Shown here one piece after another: positions 33,328 through 46,289 of a DNA stretch of 64,000 nucleotides. The DNA is from Mallotus nudiflorus (Eukaryota; Streptophyta; Magnoliopsida; Malpighiales; Euphorbiaceae): NCBI GenBank assembly GCA_947683625.1, contig CANTUR010000540.1:10001-74000 (forward strand). The letters are read 5' to 3'. The translations under genes were made by a program, and so were the position numbers. The notes under the pieces were generated by a model, which ran no database searches, had not been told where the DNA came from, and saw only the letters and a program-made list of their open reading frames with translations. Position 1 is the first letter of the stretch. Each line of letters starts with the position of its first letter.

Positions 33328-35469
33328 TGTAGACGGCAAGGTTTAGTGCACGTCCAAGATTTTAGCAACTGCTTCACTGTTTGAGCTCAAGGCTCTAGAG
33401 AACACACTAACCATTGTCACAAAGACATGGTATGGAGATGAGGAGTTGCCACCCAGGGTAATAACTGGGATAAATTGAAAAGGTGGTACTCGATTCCCTA
33501 AAAGAAAGCCAACACCATAACCAGGAGATTTTGGATACGGGAATACCAACTTCTTTCATTCCTGTGTTCATTTAGAATTACTTTATGAATTACTTTATGA
33601 ATTACTATCTTATCCTCTATTTACATGCAATTTCATATAAACCCAAAACAATAAACTCTAAGGCAGACTAGTCATGAAATATACAAGTAAATAATGCAAT
33701 AAATAAATCACATAATCCCTAAGTTAGTCTAATCTACATGGATTTTAGATAAATAAGCTAAAGTCTACATGTCTTAATTTATAAATGAACCTAAGGACCT
33801 AATTCCTTTTGATTTTAATTAAATGAACCTAAGTCTATGTATTTTAATTCTAAAAATAGGCCTAATTCTACATGTTATGAGGATATTTAAATTAGTGAGC
33901 CTAATTCTACATGTTTTAATTAAATGGTGATCTTAAATCTACAAATTATGAAAGAAGGCTTAAATTAAGTGAGCTAAGTCTAAATTAATTAAATTAAATT
34001 AGGTGGGCCTATGTCTAATTAACTAAATGGGCCTAGGGATATTTCTAACCTAAAATATAATTAATTATGGACCTAAAAATATATTTTAATTAATTAAACC
34101 CTAATTGATTATTAAGTGATATGGGCTAAAGTAAACAAATCAAAATATAAAATGGGCTTAAGGCCCAAAACACATAAAAATAATAAATAAACCCAAAAAC
34201 AAGTAAAAAACATAAAAAAAAAACAATTAAATAAGATCAAACAACTAATTATTAATCCTTACTAAAATCCTAATTTTTATTAACATACAACCTAAATTAA
34301 TCTACTTCCTCCATTGATTTTAAATGATTACCAAATTGAGACCTAATTTTACTAACCAATTTAATCAAAATAAACATGCAACCATACACATAATTTTATT
34401 ACTATTCCCACTATTGGGGCTATTACATTAATTCATAAAATAATTAATAAAAAATAAAAAATAAAAAATAAAATAAAAATAAAGACAATAAAAATAAAAC
34501 CCTAGAAACTAAGTCTCTATGGGGCTTTATCCATAGTCTTCTGTGAACTCCTAAGGAAATTCATCTTCCTCACATGATCATTATACATTTTCCTCCATAA
34601 TCACCATAAAACATAAAATAAAATAATAATTAATGAATAAATTATGATAAAATAATAAGAATAATAAATAAATAAATAAAATAAATAAATAAAAGAAGAA
34701 TAGAAGAATATGATATGCTTATGGATGATTTAGGATGCTCCTCAAATTTGTGATTCACCGTTCTTGATAAGTCTTCAAATCTTTTCTTCAAAAATTCTTC
34801 ACGAGTCTTGAATTAATTGATGAATCAAAAATTTTTTTTATTAAAAATAAATATAAGAAAAATAGAATCATAATTTTCTCTCTCCTCCTCTTCTCTTTCT
34901 TTTTTTTCTCCCTTTTCCTCTTTTTCACCCTCTTCCTCTTTTCTCCCCTTTTTCCCCCTCCCTCTAGCTCCCCTTTTATAGTGGAACTAGGAAGCCTAAC
35001 CATAATCCTAATGTGATTCTCATTCCTAAAGTGTATTTAGGAATTTTGAACCAAATAGGATTAAATTAATTAGGAAGTTTAAACCAATTTAGGATTGAAT
35101 TAATTATTAAATTTAAACCACCTAAAATTGGAATAATTAGAAATAGGAAAACGGAAGAGTTCAATTCCGACCAGGATTGTGCAATTCTGATCGGAATTGT
35201 ACAATCCTAATCAGAATTACATAATTCCAGTCGGAATTATGGAATTCCAATGCGCAAATTTTTTTAACATTTAATTATAAAAAGGTCCCTGAAAAATTTA
35301 AATTTTGCAATTAGGTCCTAAAAAGAACTTTGCGATTTAGTCCCCGAAACATTAAATTCTTCCTTTAAAAGCCCTTAGAATTTTTTAAAGATTAAGCATC
35401 AAAGACATTTTCATCATTGGAGTCCTTTGCTGCATCCATAACATGTCATCCCAAAATTGGGTGTCTACA
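33328..35469 (-). mobile_element. Tat-A solo LTR (2142 bp), TSD CTAGT, in Tekay-2 pol
   Basis: Plus-strand view starts TGTAGACGGC and ends GGGTGTCTACA. Exact CTAGT copies flank it (33323-33327, 35470-35474), and pol resumes right after. On the minus strand U3 has the GATCGGAATT palindromes, then a TATA box CACTATAAAAGGGG (near 34972-34985), then an A/G-rich leader. This is the cleanest promoter seen in the Tat-A family. Confidence 0.96.
34972..34985 (-). promoter_or_regulatory. TATA box of the Tat-A solo LTR
   Basis: Reading the minus strand, CACTATAAAAGGGG gives a good plant TATA core (TATAAAA) upstream of a purine-rich leader. In the 3' LTR of Tat-A this place reads CTACATAAAG, a weaker version. 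Confidence 0.6.
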
Positions 35470-35474
35470 CTAGT

Positions 35475-36600
35475 GTTTCTCTTTGGGGTGCACTAATCCT
35501 ATTTATGAAGAAGAAGGATGGTACACTGAGATTGTGCTTTGATTATAGAGAGTTGAATAAGGTGGCAGTGAAGAACAAGTATCCTTTTTCAAGGATAGAT
35601 GATTTGTTTAATCAACTTCAGGGTGCATAATTCTTTTCTAAGATTGATTTGAGGTTGGGTTATCATCAGTTGCAAATCAATGAGACCGATGTTCCTAAAA
35701 CAACATTCTGCACTCGATATGGCCATTATGAGTTTCTAGTGATGTCATTAGGATTGACTAATGCATCAGCCGCCTTTATGGACATGATGAATAGGGTATT
35801 CAGACCATTTATGGATCAATTTGTGGTAGTCTTCATTAATGATATACTGGTGTATTCGAAGAGATGGAGGAGCACACATATCACTTGAGGATAGTACTGC
35901 AGACATTAAGAGAACATCATCTTTAATCTAAATTCTCAAAGTGTGACTTCTAGTTGGATAGTGTTGCATTCCTTGGACATGTGGTCTTTAAAGATGGTAT
36001 TCAGGTTGATCCACAGAAAATTGAGGCAATGTCTGAGTGGCCCAGACTGACGACAGTCATAGTGATTCAGAGTTTTTTAGGTTTGGCTGGGTATCATAGA
36101 AGGTTTGTGCAAGATTTTTCTAGAATTGCAGCTCCTATAACTTGCCTAACTCAGAAGAATGTGAATTTTGTATGGTTAGATGCTTGTGAGAATAATTTTT
36201 AGTTGCTGAAGGAGAAGTTGATCACAGCTCTAATTTTTGCTTTGCCTAATAGAGTAGATAAGTTCACTGTGTATTGTGATGCCTCTAGAGTCAGCCTAGG
36301 TTATGTGTTAATATAGAATGCTAGAGTGATATCTTATGCTTCGAGGCAGTTGAAGAAGCATGAGTAGAATTATCCTACTCACAACTTAAAGATGGCTGCA
36401 GTGATATTTGCTTTCATGATTTGGAGACATTATTTATATGGAGTGACTTATGAGATTTTCACTAATCACAAGAGCCTGAAGTATATTTTTTAATAGAGAG
36501 ATATGAACTTGAGGTAAAGGAGATGGTTAAAGCTCCTGAAGGATTATGATTGTGATATCCTTTATCATTTAGGCAAGGCTAATTTGGTAGCAGATGCTTT
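35475..36600 (+). pseudogene. pol: reverse transcriptase and RNase H of Tekay-2
   Basis: Continues the frame cut at 33327. RT motifs: K-K-D-G-T-L-R-L near 35512, [11 protein letters not shown] near 35640, V-M-S-L-G-L-T-N-A near 35738, then F-I-N-D-I-L-V-Y-S, where the first catalytic Asp is Asn (AAT 35838-35840). A one-base change after Y-S-K-R shifts the frame (35865-35885). RNase H: Y-C-D-A-S near 36275, A-S-R-Q-L-K-K-H-E near 36340, then TAG for Gln. Stops near 35630, 36202, 36316, 36366 and 36494 mark it as dead. Confidence 0.85.
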
Positions 36601-38172
36601 GAGTATGAAGTCCTCATGTAGTCTTGCTCACATTAGTGTAGAGAGGAGACTGTTGATCCAAGAGTTGCATGAATTGGTGGATCAAGGTCTGATGATGAAG
36701 ATTAGTAGATTAGGTGGACTATTAGCTCAGTTTAGAGTTAGATATGTATTGAGAGATAGGATTAAGGCAGCTCAGGGTTGAGATCCTATTCTAACTGAGC
36801 TTGATGAGAATATTCGTGCAGGGAAGTTCACTGATTTTATACTAGATGATGAAGGTGTTTTGTGGATCAGTGGTAGATTATGCATTCCTGATGTGGATAA
36901 TTTGAGAGAGGAAATCCTTGAGGAAGTGCATTCTACAGCTTATAGTGTACATCCAAGTGTTACTAAGATGTACCAAAGCATTTGAGATTTGTATTAGTGT
37001 GATAGATTGAAGAAGGATGTAGCTGATTATGTTTCTAAGTGCGTGACTTGTTAGCAGGTGAGCATCAGAAGCCTTCTAGGAAGCTTCAACCTCTTCCTAT
37101 TCTTGAGTGGAAGTGGGAGAGAGTTGCTATGGATTTTATGGTTGGTTACCTCGTTCTAAGGATGGATACAATTCCATCTGGGTGATTATGGACAGGTTAA
37201 CCAAATCAACTCACTTCTTGCCAGTTAAAGCCACTTATTCCGTAGCTAAGTTGGCTAAGCTATATATTGAGCATATTGTGTGCCTTCATGGAGATGCCTG
37301 TTTCTATTGTATCTGATAGAGGTTCAGTGTTTGCTTCTCAATTTTGGTAGAAGTTACAAGAAGCAATGGGCACCAGGCTTGATTTCAGTACTACTTTTCA
37401 TCCTCATACTGATGGTCAGTCTGAGAGGATAATCCAGACACTCGAGGATATGTTAAGGATGTGTGTATTAGATCTTGGAGGTAGTTGGGATGATCATTTG
37501 TTGTTAGTAGAGTTTACTTATAATAACAACTACCATAGCAGTATTGAGATGGCACCATATGAGGCTTTGTACGGAAGAAAGTGTAAATCCCCTTTGTGTT
37601 AGGATGAGATCAGAGAGAGAGCAATGACTAGACCTAAGATGGTTTAGGATGCAGCAGAGAAAGTTATTATGATCAGAAGGAGATTAGAAACTGCAGCTAG
37701 CATATAGAAGAGCTATATGGATCCAAGGCATAGAGATGTAGAGTTTCAGGTTGGAGACTATGTGTTTTTGAAGGTGTCTTCGATGAAGGGTGTGATGAGA
37801 TTTGGTAAGAAGGGGAAATTAGCATCGAGATATATTAAACCGTTCAAGATTTTAGTAAGAGTGGGCATGGTTGCATATCGGTTGGCTTTGCCTCTGAATC
37901 TATCTCAAGTGCATCCAGTGTTCCATATCTCGATGCTGAGGAAGTATATTTCAAACCCTTCACACATGTTGTAACCTGAGAGTATAGAAGTGAATGAAGA
38001 CCTGACGTACAAGGAGGAGCCAGTTGGGATAGTAAACTATAAAGTTCGAAAGTTGCATTCGAAGCAGATCCTTATGGTCAAGGTGTTGTGGCGGAGCAAT
38101 AATATGGAGGAGCTCACTTAGGAGACTGAAGCCAAAATGTGGGTGGCCTATCCTTATCTCTTTCCTAGATAA
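36584..38172 (+). pseudogene. int: integrase and chromodomain-like tail of Tekay-2
   Basis: Open from 36584 to 36781, then a TGA for Arg at 36780. H2C2 region near 36940-37060 is damaged: TGA near 36985 and TAG in C-V-T-C-x-Q. DDE core: D in V-I-M-D-R-L-T-K near 37190, D in S-D-R-G-S near 37313 (frame shifted just before), E in D-G-Q-S-E-R near 37420. TAG at 37348-37350 sits where Tekay-1 has CAG. The frame is open again 37717-37974 with the G-P/K-P-F-K-I-L region and H-P-V-F-H-I-S-M-L-R-K. The tail ends A-Y-P-Y-L-F-P-R before TAA at 38170; its conserved Trp is TAG at 38119-38121. Confidence 0.85.
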
Positions 38173-38222
38173 ATTTCTATTTTCTGTTCTTTTATTTGAA
38201 ATTTGAGGATGAATTTTTATAA

Positions 38223-38233
38223 GGGGGGAAGAT
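38223..38233 (+). other. polypurine tract (Tekay-2)
   Basis: GGGGGGAAGAT directly before the 3' LTR. Confidence 0.7.
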
Positions 38234-38470
38234 TATAATGACCCTTTATTTAAATTATTAATAATTATTTTGAGATATGTAGTGTTAATAATATTTTAAA
38301 TTTCTATATATTATAATTATTTATAAATATTATTTATTTATTTATTTTAAATATTTTATTACGTAGGATTTTATTTGGAAGTTAGTATTATTATTATTGT
38401 TGTTGTTGTTGTTGTCGTTGTCATTATTATTATGAGTATTATATTATGCATGTGTGTTAGTGTGGTATAT

Positions 38471-38504
<34 letters not shown>

Positions 38505-41164
38505 AAGGGAAAGTTTGGATTTTTTCGGCCATTCTCTTCCCTCTCTCTCTTTTCTTTCTTTTTCTTTTTTCCTTTATATTTTCTTCTTCTTTCCCGTGTT
38601 CTTCCCGTCACTGTGCGCCACCACCCAGCTTGTCGAAGCCACCACCTACCACCATCGCCTCCCCTCCTTCTCCTCTCCCTTCCATCACCTTTAGCTTGCC
38701 TATCACTTGCTGGAAAACATCCAGAAACAGAAGCAGCAACAGGGAGCTTCGATCGTCGCTAGTGTTGATTCCAATGGCCAAAGCTCACATTTCTGGACTC
38801 TTTGGAATCCTCTAGCTCTAGGAAAGCCAATTCTAAGCTCTGTTTAAGCTTAGATTGTACAGATTGTGAGTTTTATTCAAGTTTTTATTAGGTTAATTTT
38901 AGTTTTTATTTTTTTAAGCTTGATTTCTTGAGATTTAGGCTAAGTGTCTTTAGAAATGTTGTAGGGTGTAGCTTAATCTATGCATATATATTTTTTGTTG
39001 AATTTTTTGGAATTATTTGATTTTTGGGTTTGAATTTTCCGGAGAGTCACTATTCTGGTGACCCTTGTCAGAATTTTTTTTATTTTTAATAAATTGTTTG
39101 GATTATTTGAAATATAGTTTGTGAAGGAAGTTTATGAAAATTGTGTTCCGATTATTTACTATGAATTTTTGAAAGTTTATGTGAAAAATTAATTTTTGAA
39201 AAAATTAATATAAATTAGTGAATTTGGTGTTTTAATTGAAATTATTGTTAATTAGTATGTTTTAAGTGATTTTGGAATAATAAATAATATTCAAATAATT
39301 TTTATGACTTATTTGTTATTTTTAACTAATTAATAATAATTTTCAGAATTATATTGAAATAATAAATTTATTGACTATTTTTGTGATTAAATGAATTTTT
39401 AACTATTTTTATTACATATTTGAACTATTTAAATAATAATTTATGATTTTTACTTTTTTATTTTGAATAATTGAAAAATGGATTTTCTATTAATATTATA
39501 TAATTTATGAGATTTTGTTAACTATTTTGAAAATAATTAGCTTTAATGTTTTTGTTATATAAATATATTATATTGTGGTTCATTATTAATGGTTATGGAT
39601 TTTTAATGATTTTTATTATATTATTATTAAATATTAATTTTATTGTGAATTGTGATTCTCGGTTGGGAAATTATGTTGTTCAGGGTCCCAACCTGAGATG
39701 TTAAGCTTTTGGTGATTATAAGTGTGTTTGCTTGCAAGATCGACTCTACTTTCAGTAGAGAGATGTCCGTTTTACAGAGGAGATTCTGCCAAATTTTTGG
39801 TAGAATTCTTGTAAAATATGACGTCAGATCGATCCTGTGTTTTTAAATTTAGATCGAGTCGTGTCTTAGATCGAGTATTTCTTTAGAATTCCTAGACGTG
39901 TAAAGTTAGGGATTTATTATGATACTGTTATTATTATTTAATTTTCTATAGTTGCGCTGAGACCGAGGCCTATCAGACCAGGCCCATCGAGTCTATCTTG
40001 AGGAGCGTAACTTGTGAGTTATTATTCTATATATGCATTGCATATAGGATACATGATTATGAGCATCCATGTTTTTATTATGTATTTAAACATGAATTAT
40101 CTTATTAAATGATTTAGTATATTTTTAGTATACTTTTGGTATATTTTGATATATATGTGGCATATATATTTAGAATATTCTTAGTATATTTTTGGTATAT
40201 GTTTGGGATATAATTTGTGTATTTCTTTACAAAATGGATGCCATTATGTTTTAATTGTGCATTTATTATTTTCCAATATATATACGATTTATTTGAAGGA
40301 TATCAGTAGAACGTGCTACCTAGTGGGCTGCACTACCAGTGCATTAGATTTAGGTTTTGACATAATGAGATTTATTTGATGAGAGATTGATTGATTGATT
40401 ATTGAAAATGGCAGTAAGTGAGTAGTGTGATTGCAGGAGCTGGGTTGATCTAGTGTCTCGGGGCTAATCACACTGACAGTGAGACTGTGGGTGCTCAGTT
40501 GACTTAGTGTCTTTAGGCTAGTCTATTATTCAAAAATGGAATAAGAGAATTACTATGGAATTTAGTGAGTCTGTTAGCTAATGAGATATTTTAATTGAGG
40601 TTGCGAATATTTTTAGGGTTCTATTTGATCCTTCACTTAAATAAATTTTTTCTACATTTATTATTATATAAAATCGAATTTTAGCATCTGTGTGAAATGC
40701 TTGTATATGTATAATACTTGACTGTATATGTCTTTAGGTTGTATGTATATATATTATAATAATTTACTCAGTGAGGTCTGACTCCTCTAAATATTTTTTT
40801 TACAGAATATTCTTCCTCTTTAGACCTCCCCAGTAGTACTTACGTCGGTCTTCTTCAGCCCCGACTAGACTATGTAACTTTATATTAGAACTCTTATTGT
40901 ACTCTAGAAGTTGCAGTAGTAGTGTTGCTATGATAGATGTGTGTTGTTTTGATTTGAGATTTTCTATCAGAGCATTATATCAAATATTTTTATTATGATA
41001 TAACATTTAAGAATTGCTTTTATATTAAATAAAGTTTTTAATTATGGCATATTTTTCTATTATTATTGCATGTGTTTTTATTTTTAAGGCTTGCTACCGG
41101 TTTTGGATTCGAAAGAATTCTCGTTCCCTAGCACCAGTCATGACTCCCGATTTGGATCGTGACA
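38234..41164 (+). repeat. Tekay-2 3' LTR (2931 bp)
   Basis: Starts TATAATGACCC (ancestral TGTAAT, G to A) and ends GGATCGTGACA. Shares the core blocks of the two solo LTRs but has a different U3/leader (GTT/ATT microsatellite at 38385-38440, TG/TA repeat at 38475-38505, pyrimidine-rich leader at 38520-38720), like Tekay-1. Hairpin pair near 40430-40510; conserved right end GAAAGAATTCTCGTTCC near 41111. Confidence 0.92.
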
Positions 41165-41184
41165 ATAGATTTATGATATAGTAA

Positions 41185-43144
41185 TTATAGGCAGTGTGTG
41201 CCTAAATGTTTGGAGACCACAACATTGTGTGACTCAGGGCCCACTAGAATATACAAAATATGCTTGTAGCCTAAATCCGAGATGGAGTTGCCAATTGGAT
41301 AAGACTTAGGACACATTGTATAACAACTGGATTCTATGGAGGTTCCTAGAAGCCTTCATCAGAGAAAGACTTTGGAAACTAGGTATGTGCTTTTGAAATG
41401 CCTACTACCTTTGCGATTAGACTCCATGCGTGTTTCATATTTTATTACCTTTAATTATTTAATTATTTTCTCATTTAAATGTGAATTACAGTTGCCTCTA
41501 AACAATTTCCAAATTTTATAATTAACTCTAAGTTTGCATTAAATTCCAATTACATATGAATTAAGTGTAGTTCACAACATTTATCATAATAATACAAAAA
41601 CATTTATAAAAATAAAGATAAATAAATAAATACACATGCAAAGAAATGAAGGAGGAGAAAGGAATTACAACCCTTAACCATGAAATAACAATAACAATAA
41701 CAATAAAAATAAATAAATAGCAATAAAAACAACAATGAAAGTAAATAAATAAATTCAAGAACTAATTAAGGAATAAAATTTGATAATGATAATCATCCTA
41801 AAGTTCGAGTGACAAATAAAATTTTATTCACTCGCAAATATACAAACCTACAAAGAAAACCTCCATGTCAATTCATAACAAATATAATACGCCATAAAAT
41901 AATAAATTTAAGCAAATAAATACTATATTAAACAAAACATTATGATAAATGTACAAAAGATTGAAGTACAATAATATAATGATGCATAAAGGAACAAAAA
42001 TCATATAAGATAAACATAAGACATCAAAATTAAGTTACGAATGACTCTGATAATATGCCAACACCTCTTTAATGAGGCATTACCTCTATGAATAGAGGCA
42101 ATCTTATGTCACTTAAACCCAAAGGTGCAACGCCTCTTTGAAGAGACATTGCCTAACTAATAGACAACGAAAAATTTAAAAAGTTATTTTAAATCCTAAG
42201 TGAATCAAAATTAAATGAAAACAACTAAGACTTACACTAGTGTTTAGAAGTTTAAAAGATCATGCCATGAATATGATAATAGAATAAACAATAAGGTTTA
42301 AAGATTAAACAAAAATAAATGAGGAGTTCATGGAAATAAAAACATGAAAGGCTAAGAGTGGGTGTTCTTATTGCTTAAGACTAGTTTGATGCGTCTAACT
42401 CAGCCCTCAGAGATAAGTTTTTATTCTAATCCTCTCTTAAACACAATAGCTCCCTTTTCTTTTCCATGAGAATGAACTTATTCCCCACACTCCTCTTTTT
42501 TCTTCCTTTTTTATTCTCTTCAAATCTTCTCCTCCTCCTTTTTTTTGGTTGTTGTCTCCTCCTTTTTTCTAAAAACCAGCTCTCCTCTTCTTAGTCCTCT
42601 CCCCCCATGCCCTTTTTTTTAGTCCTAATGCCTTGATAAGACATCCCTTTTTTTCCTCTCATTATATGCAAACTTTTTAGCAAGCTTTCTTGAACCTAAA
42701 ACCACATATTCATGTTCAAAATTTCATATCAGTCATGTGTGGGCCCATCCACTTATGCACCACTATTAATTCTTTAATTAATGTTTATGCAAGTGGACGA
42801 TAAAGAGTCGATGCCTTTTTAAAGAGGCATTGCCTCTCCAAAGTAAGAGCCATAGAGGTGGTGCCTCTTTAGTCAGGCGGCACCTCTTCGTCCCTGATAT
42901 AAAGGTTGGCCTTTAGGCCAAATATGGGCTTCTGGGCTGCTAAAGCTTTGTCTTAGGCTTTAGTAGGTTTAGGCTACTTGGGCTTTATTTTAGGCTTTGG
43001 AAGATTTAGGCTACTTAGGCTTTACTTTGGCTTTGGTGGGTTTAGGTTACTTGGGCTTTTATGTCTATTCTTAAAAAAGATTCTAGGTTTTCTTGCATTC
43101 AAGATTTGCATTATCTCATCACTGGGCTTTTATTACGGGGTACA
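41185..43144 (-). repeat. Tat-B LTR, minus strand (~1960 bp)
   Basis: Boundaries come from comparison with the plus-strand copy (48216-53578 minus its insertion, ~1915 bp). Left end lies near TATAGGCAGTG (41187), right end near GGGGTACA (43144). Contains CCTC...GAGG palindromes (42060-42150, 42815-42895), a T/C-rich region (42480-42660) and repeated GGCTT(T)AG/GGGCTT motifs (42900-43060). Confidence 0.75.
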
Positions 43145-43145
43145 A

Positions 43146-43545
43146 ACTCGCGCTGTTAGCCTCGAGGTATAAACCTGAGATGTCAAATTTTTCTTAAAAT
43201 AATAAAAAAATTCATGTCATCAGCTTCGGGGTTTAACCCGAGAGGTAATTCCTTCAAAATCCACATTGTCAGCCTCAGGACTCAAGCCCAAGAGGTTAAA
43301 ATTTTCTTAAAACAATAAAAAAATTCACGCCATCAGCCTTAGTGTTCAAACTTGAGAGGTAATTACTCCTTAAAATAAATAGGAAATTCACACCATTAGC
43401 CTTGGGGTTCAAACCTGAGAGGCAATTCCTTCTTAAAATAAATAGAAAATTCATGTCGTTAGCCTCAAGGTTCAAACTCGACAGGCAAGTCCTTAGACTC
43501 ATGGACCATTTGCCTTAGGGCTCAAGCCCGAGAGCTTTCTTTTAG
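43146..43545. repeat. tandem hairpin repeats next to the Tat-B 3' LTR
   Basis: About seven units of 50-63 bp. Each contains a hairpin like CTCGGGGTT-CA-AACCCGAG (unit at about 43220-43245), with variants such as GGGCT-CA-AGCCC near 43515-43530, joined by CTTAAAATAAAT(A)-type spacers. Occupies the same position as the Tat-A array but is unrelated in sequence. Confidence 0.8.
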
Positions 43546-43729
43546 CTTATTCAATTCTATTATTAAATTGATTATCCACTTCTTATATAAATCCTCCTTT
43601 TCCTTTCTTTCCCAAAAAGATTAACTTTTTTTTCTCTTTTCTTTCCTTTTCAAAAAGACTTCTCCTTTCTTTTCTCTTTTTCTTTTCTTTCCCTTCTTAT
43701 GCCTTCTCTCTTTTCAAACTCTTTCCACT

Positions 43730-46289
43730 ATGGATGCTACACGGACTCCTTGTTTGCCAGAGTAGGATCCTGAAGCACCCTCCATACATTCGTTACACAC
43801 TCTCAGGTTCTCCATTGGAGACAATATCCCACTCACAATGGATTTGTCTTCTCACATTTACGGATTGGCTTCAAGAGAGGTTAGTATCCAAACCAATTGC
43901 TTTTTCTTGTGAATTATCATTGGGTTATAGTTAGCAAACATGCATTCATCATTGAAAATAGAAATAAACTTGATTAAATCAAATAATTAAAAAAAATTAA
44001 AAACTAATTTGTGTGTTATAACACAAAAAGGTGTCACCTCTATAAAGGGGTGATTGTCTTTTCCCTTTAATTTGATGACTAAGGGAAAACACTAATAAGG
44101 TGGCACCTCTTCACATAGAGGTGTCACCTCTATGCATAGAGGCATCACCTCTTCAATAGTATTCTACTTAAATTTTTATTTTGCAATGTATAACATAATA
44201 ATTCAACTTCCCTTTTCATTTTGTTTACTTTGTAGCTCAATTCCCACACTTTCAAGGGTGCCGAGAATTTTAGTAGTGCATGGGCTTGGTATGATGAGCT
44301 TACAAATGAGGTCAAGGCCCATATTTGAGATATTAGATTTTTAAACTTCATCCTTGCACTTCCAACACAGCAAGGGTGGATATACTACCAACCTCTTCAT
44401 GCTCTGATGGAGAGATGGTTCGACACTACTTATACGTTCCATCTTCCTTTTAGGGAGTTCAGATTAGATCTGGTCTCTTTTGCTAATGTTACCAGTATCA
44501 TATGCACTAAAGATGCTATCCCTCTTGATGCGAGTATTCACCATATAACTCCTAATTGTCTTGCCTTTATAAAGAGCCTCTTGGATGTAATCTTAGACAT
44601 AAAGGGGACACACACAGTGAAGCTTGATTCCATTCAAAGTCATTATCCTCGCATTAAAGTTAAGGTGACCACAATACCTCGTGAGATTGATAAGGTAGTG
44701 AGGGCATTCTTGGCCTATCTATTGGGTACTACTCTCTTTGTTGATACTGCCAATTCTATAGAATTGATCTTTCTGATACTATTAAAAGTCTTAGACTTGG
44801 TGGCCTCTTATGATTAGGGTAGTTATGCCCTAGAATACCTGTACTAAAGCATGGATGAGGTGGTACATAGGGCCAAACAATTTTACAGTTTTTAGCACAC
44901 CATTTTGGTATGTTCCTCTCCTTTTTGACTTGTCTTAAAAGTTATCATTATTATATGTTAACTATTTCTTTTTATAAGTTTAGGCCTTAGAGCTAGAGTT
45001 GATCATTGGGATATCTTGTGTTAGCGATGTTCATTTCCCTACTATGGCGAGGTGGGGTTCTAGCCACTCTTGGAAGAGGCATTTGACTCCGGTGCATGTT
45101 CATTGTAAGAGATTGAACACTTTGACTTATGATAAGATGCCTACAACATATAGAACCTTAATTAACAAACTTATAAAAAAAATCATTTACTTACCTATTT
45201 GTGTTCACAACTTTGTCCAGACTTATGGGGTCCACAGGCTGGATGGACTCTAGCTATAGTTCGCTCGATACCACTGTCTTTAAAGAGAGTCTTGCTTTAG
45301 GGATCTGACTACTGAGTTTGGTATCTCGATGAGAGGATTCATTTCTAGCACTGTGAGCGAGACTAATACCCTTTCCCCTTCCTCATGCTATTTTTTATAC
45401 ACATATACTTGAAAAGGAGGAGCTTAATCGAGATGTTATAGGAGATGAGTTTGAAGACTATTATGAGAGATCTAAAAGCTGATATTTGGACTTCATATGC
45501 ACCCATCTTATATAGATGGTACCTTTATCTGTATCCACATCTCAAGTAAGCATATAATTGTACACTCCCATTCATAGATTTCTTCTCCTTGACTTAGTCT
45601 TCCATTTTCAAACACCAGTTAGAGGGCTTTCATTTTATCCTAGGCCTTTTGCACAGGAGAGACCATCTCAACGTTCCCATACTAAGCAGGGTGATGAGGG
45701 TACTTTAGTTAGAGCGCCACTTGCTAGAGTGGCCTTTAGTTCTAGTTCATAGATGGTGGCTGGTCTATTTGTTGCCACCCTTGATTTACTACTTAATGTT
45801 GGCTACCTTCAAGCAATTTGTCCCATAAATTTTTGACATTAGATGAGAACTTAAAGCAGGCATTTATCCCAAAGACTACTACATATGTAAGTCCCCTTTC
45901 TTCCCTTTTACTAAATTAACTTGATAAGAGATTAGTATTGATAGTTCACTAATTATGTAGTTACCTCGAGATCAAGGAGAGTATATGTACCGATTGATTG
46001 AGGCTCAATGGGACTTCATGATGTAGGTGACACAACGATGGAAGGTAATACATTTCCTTATATTTATATGTATGCATGCTTTTATAATTTCTTATCCTTT
46101 ATTATGCTTAGACAGGACCGAAATGACACCAGTTAGACTAGGATTACCACCTTTGAGCATTATATTGTTCCCCTCTGAGTTAATGACAATGACGAGGATG
46201 GTGATAAAAAGGAAGAGCATGTTAATGATGTCAAGAGTAAGGAGCATAGTGATGATGTTGGTGATGGTATAGTAGCGGAGATGACATAA
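43730..46289 (+). pseudogene. antisense PMD gene of Tat-B
   Basis: Exon 1 is 43730-43879 (donor GTTAGT), exon 2 is 44236-44907 (acceptor TTTGTAG, donor GTATGT), exon 3 starts at 44984 (acceptor TTTAG); later exons run to a TAA at 46287. Exon 2 has A-L-M-E-R-W-F-D-T-T-Y-T-F-H-L-P near 44398-44445 and F-L-A-Y-L-L-G-T-T-L-F near 44710, aligning with F-L-G-T-A-L-F of the Tat-A copy. Exon 3 has M-A-R-W-G-S-S near 45042. The C-terminus is acidic (D-N-D-E-D-G-D-K-K-E-E near 46190). Stops: TAG in exon 1 (43763), TGA near 44327, TAG at an expected Trp near 44814, TAA near 44845. Exon borders match Tat-A to the codon at exon 3. Confidence 0.75.
44026..44160. repeat. CCTC...GAGG palindromes in intron 1 of the Tat-B PMD gene
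   Basis: Three or four modules of GGTGxCACCTCT type. 44127-44142 is an exact 16-bp palindrome (CCTCTATG/CATAGAGG), nearly identical to 42083-42098 in this element's LTR. Confidence 0.8.

Larger units (their letters stand above)
29939..41164 (+). mobile_element. Tekay-2: chromovirus with both LTRs, 5' LTR truncated
   Basis: Order: right part of 5' LTR, PBS, gag, protease, RT, RNase H, integrase, chromodomain-like tail, polypurine tract, 3' LTR. Internal length without the nested solo LTR is about 5 kb. A minus-strand Tat-A solo LTR lies at 33328-35469, between protease and RT. Related to Tekay-1 throughout pol. No complete frame survives. Confidence 0.9.

Noticed and set aside
38375..38815. 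146-codon frame in the Tekay-2 3' LTR
   Set aside because: Low-complexity translation of repeats and a CT-rich leader; not shared with the two solo LTRs.
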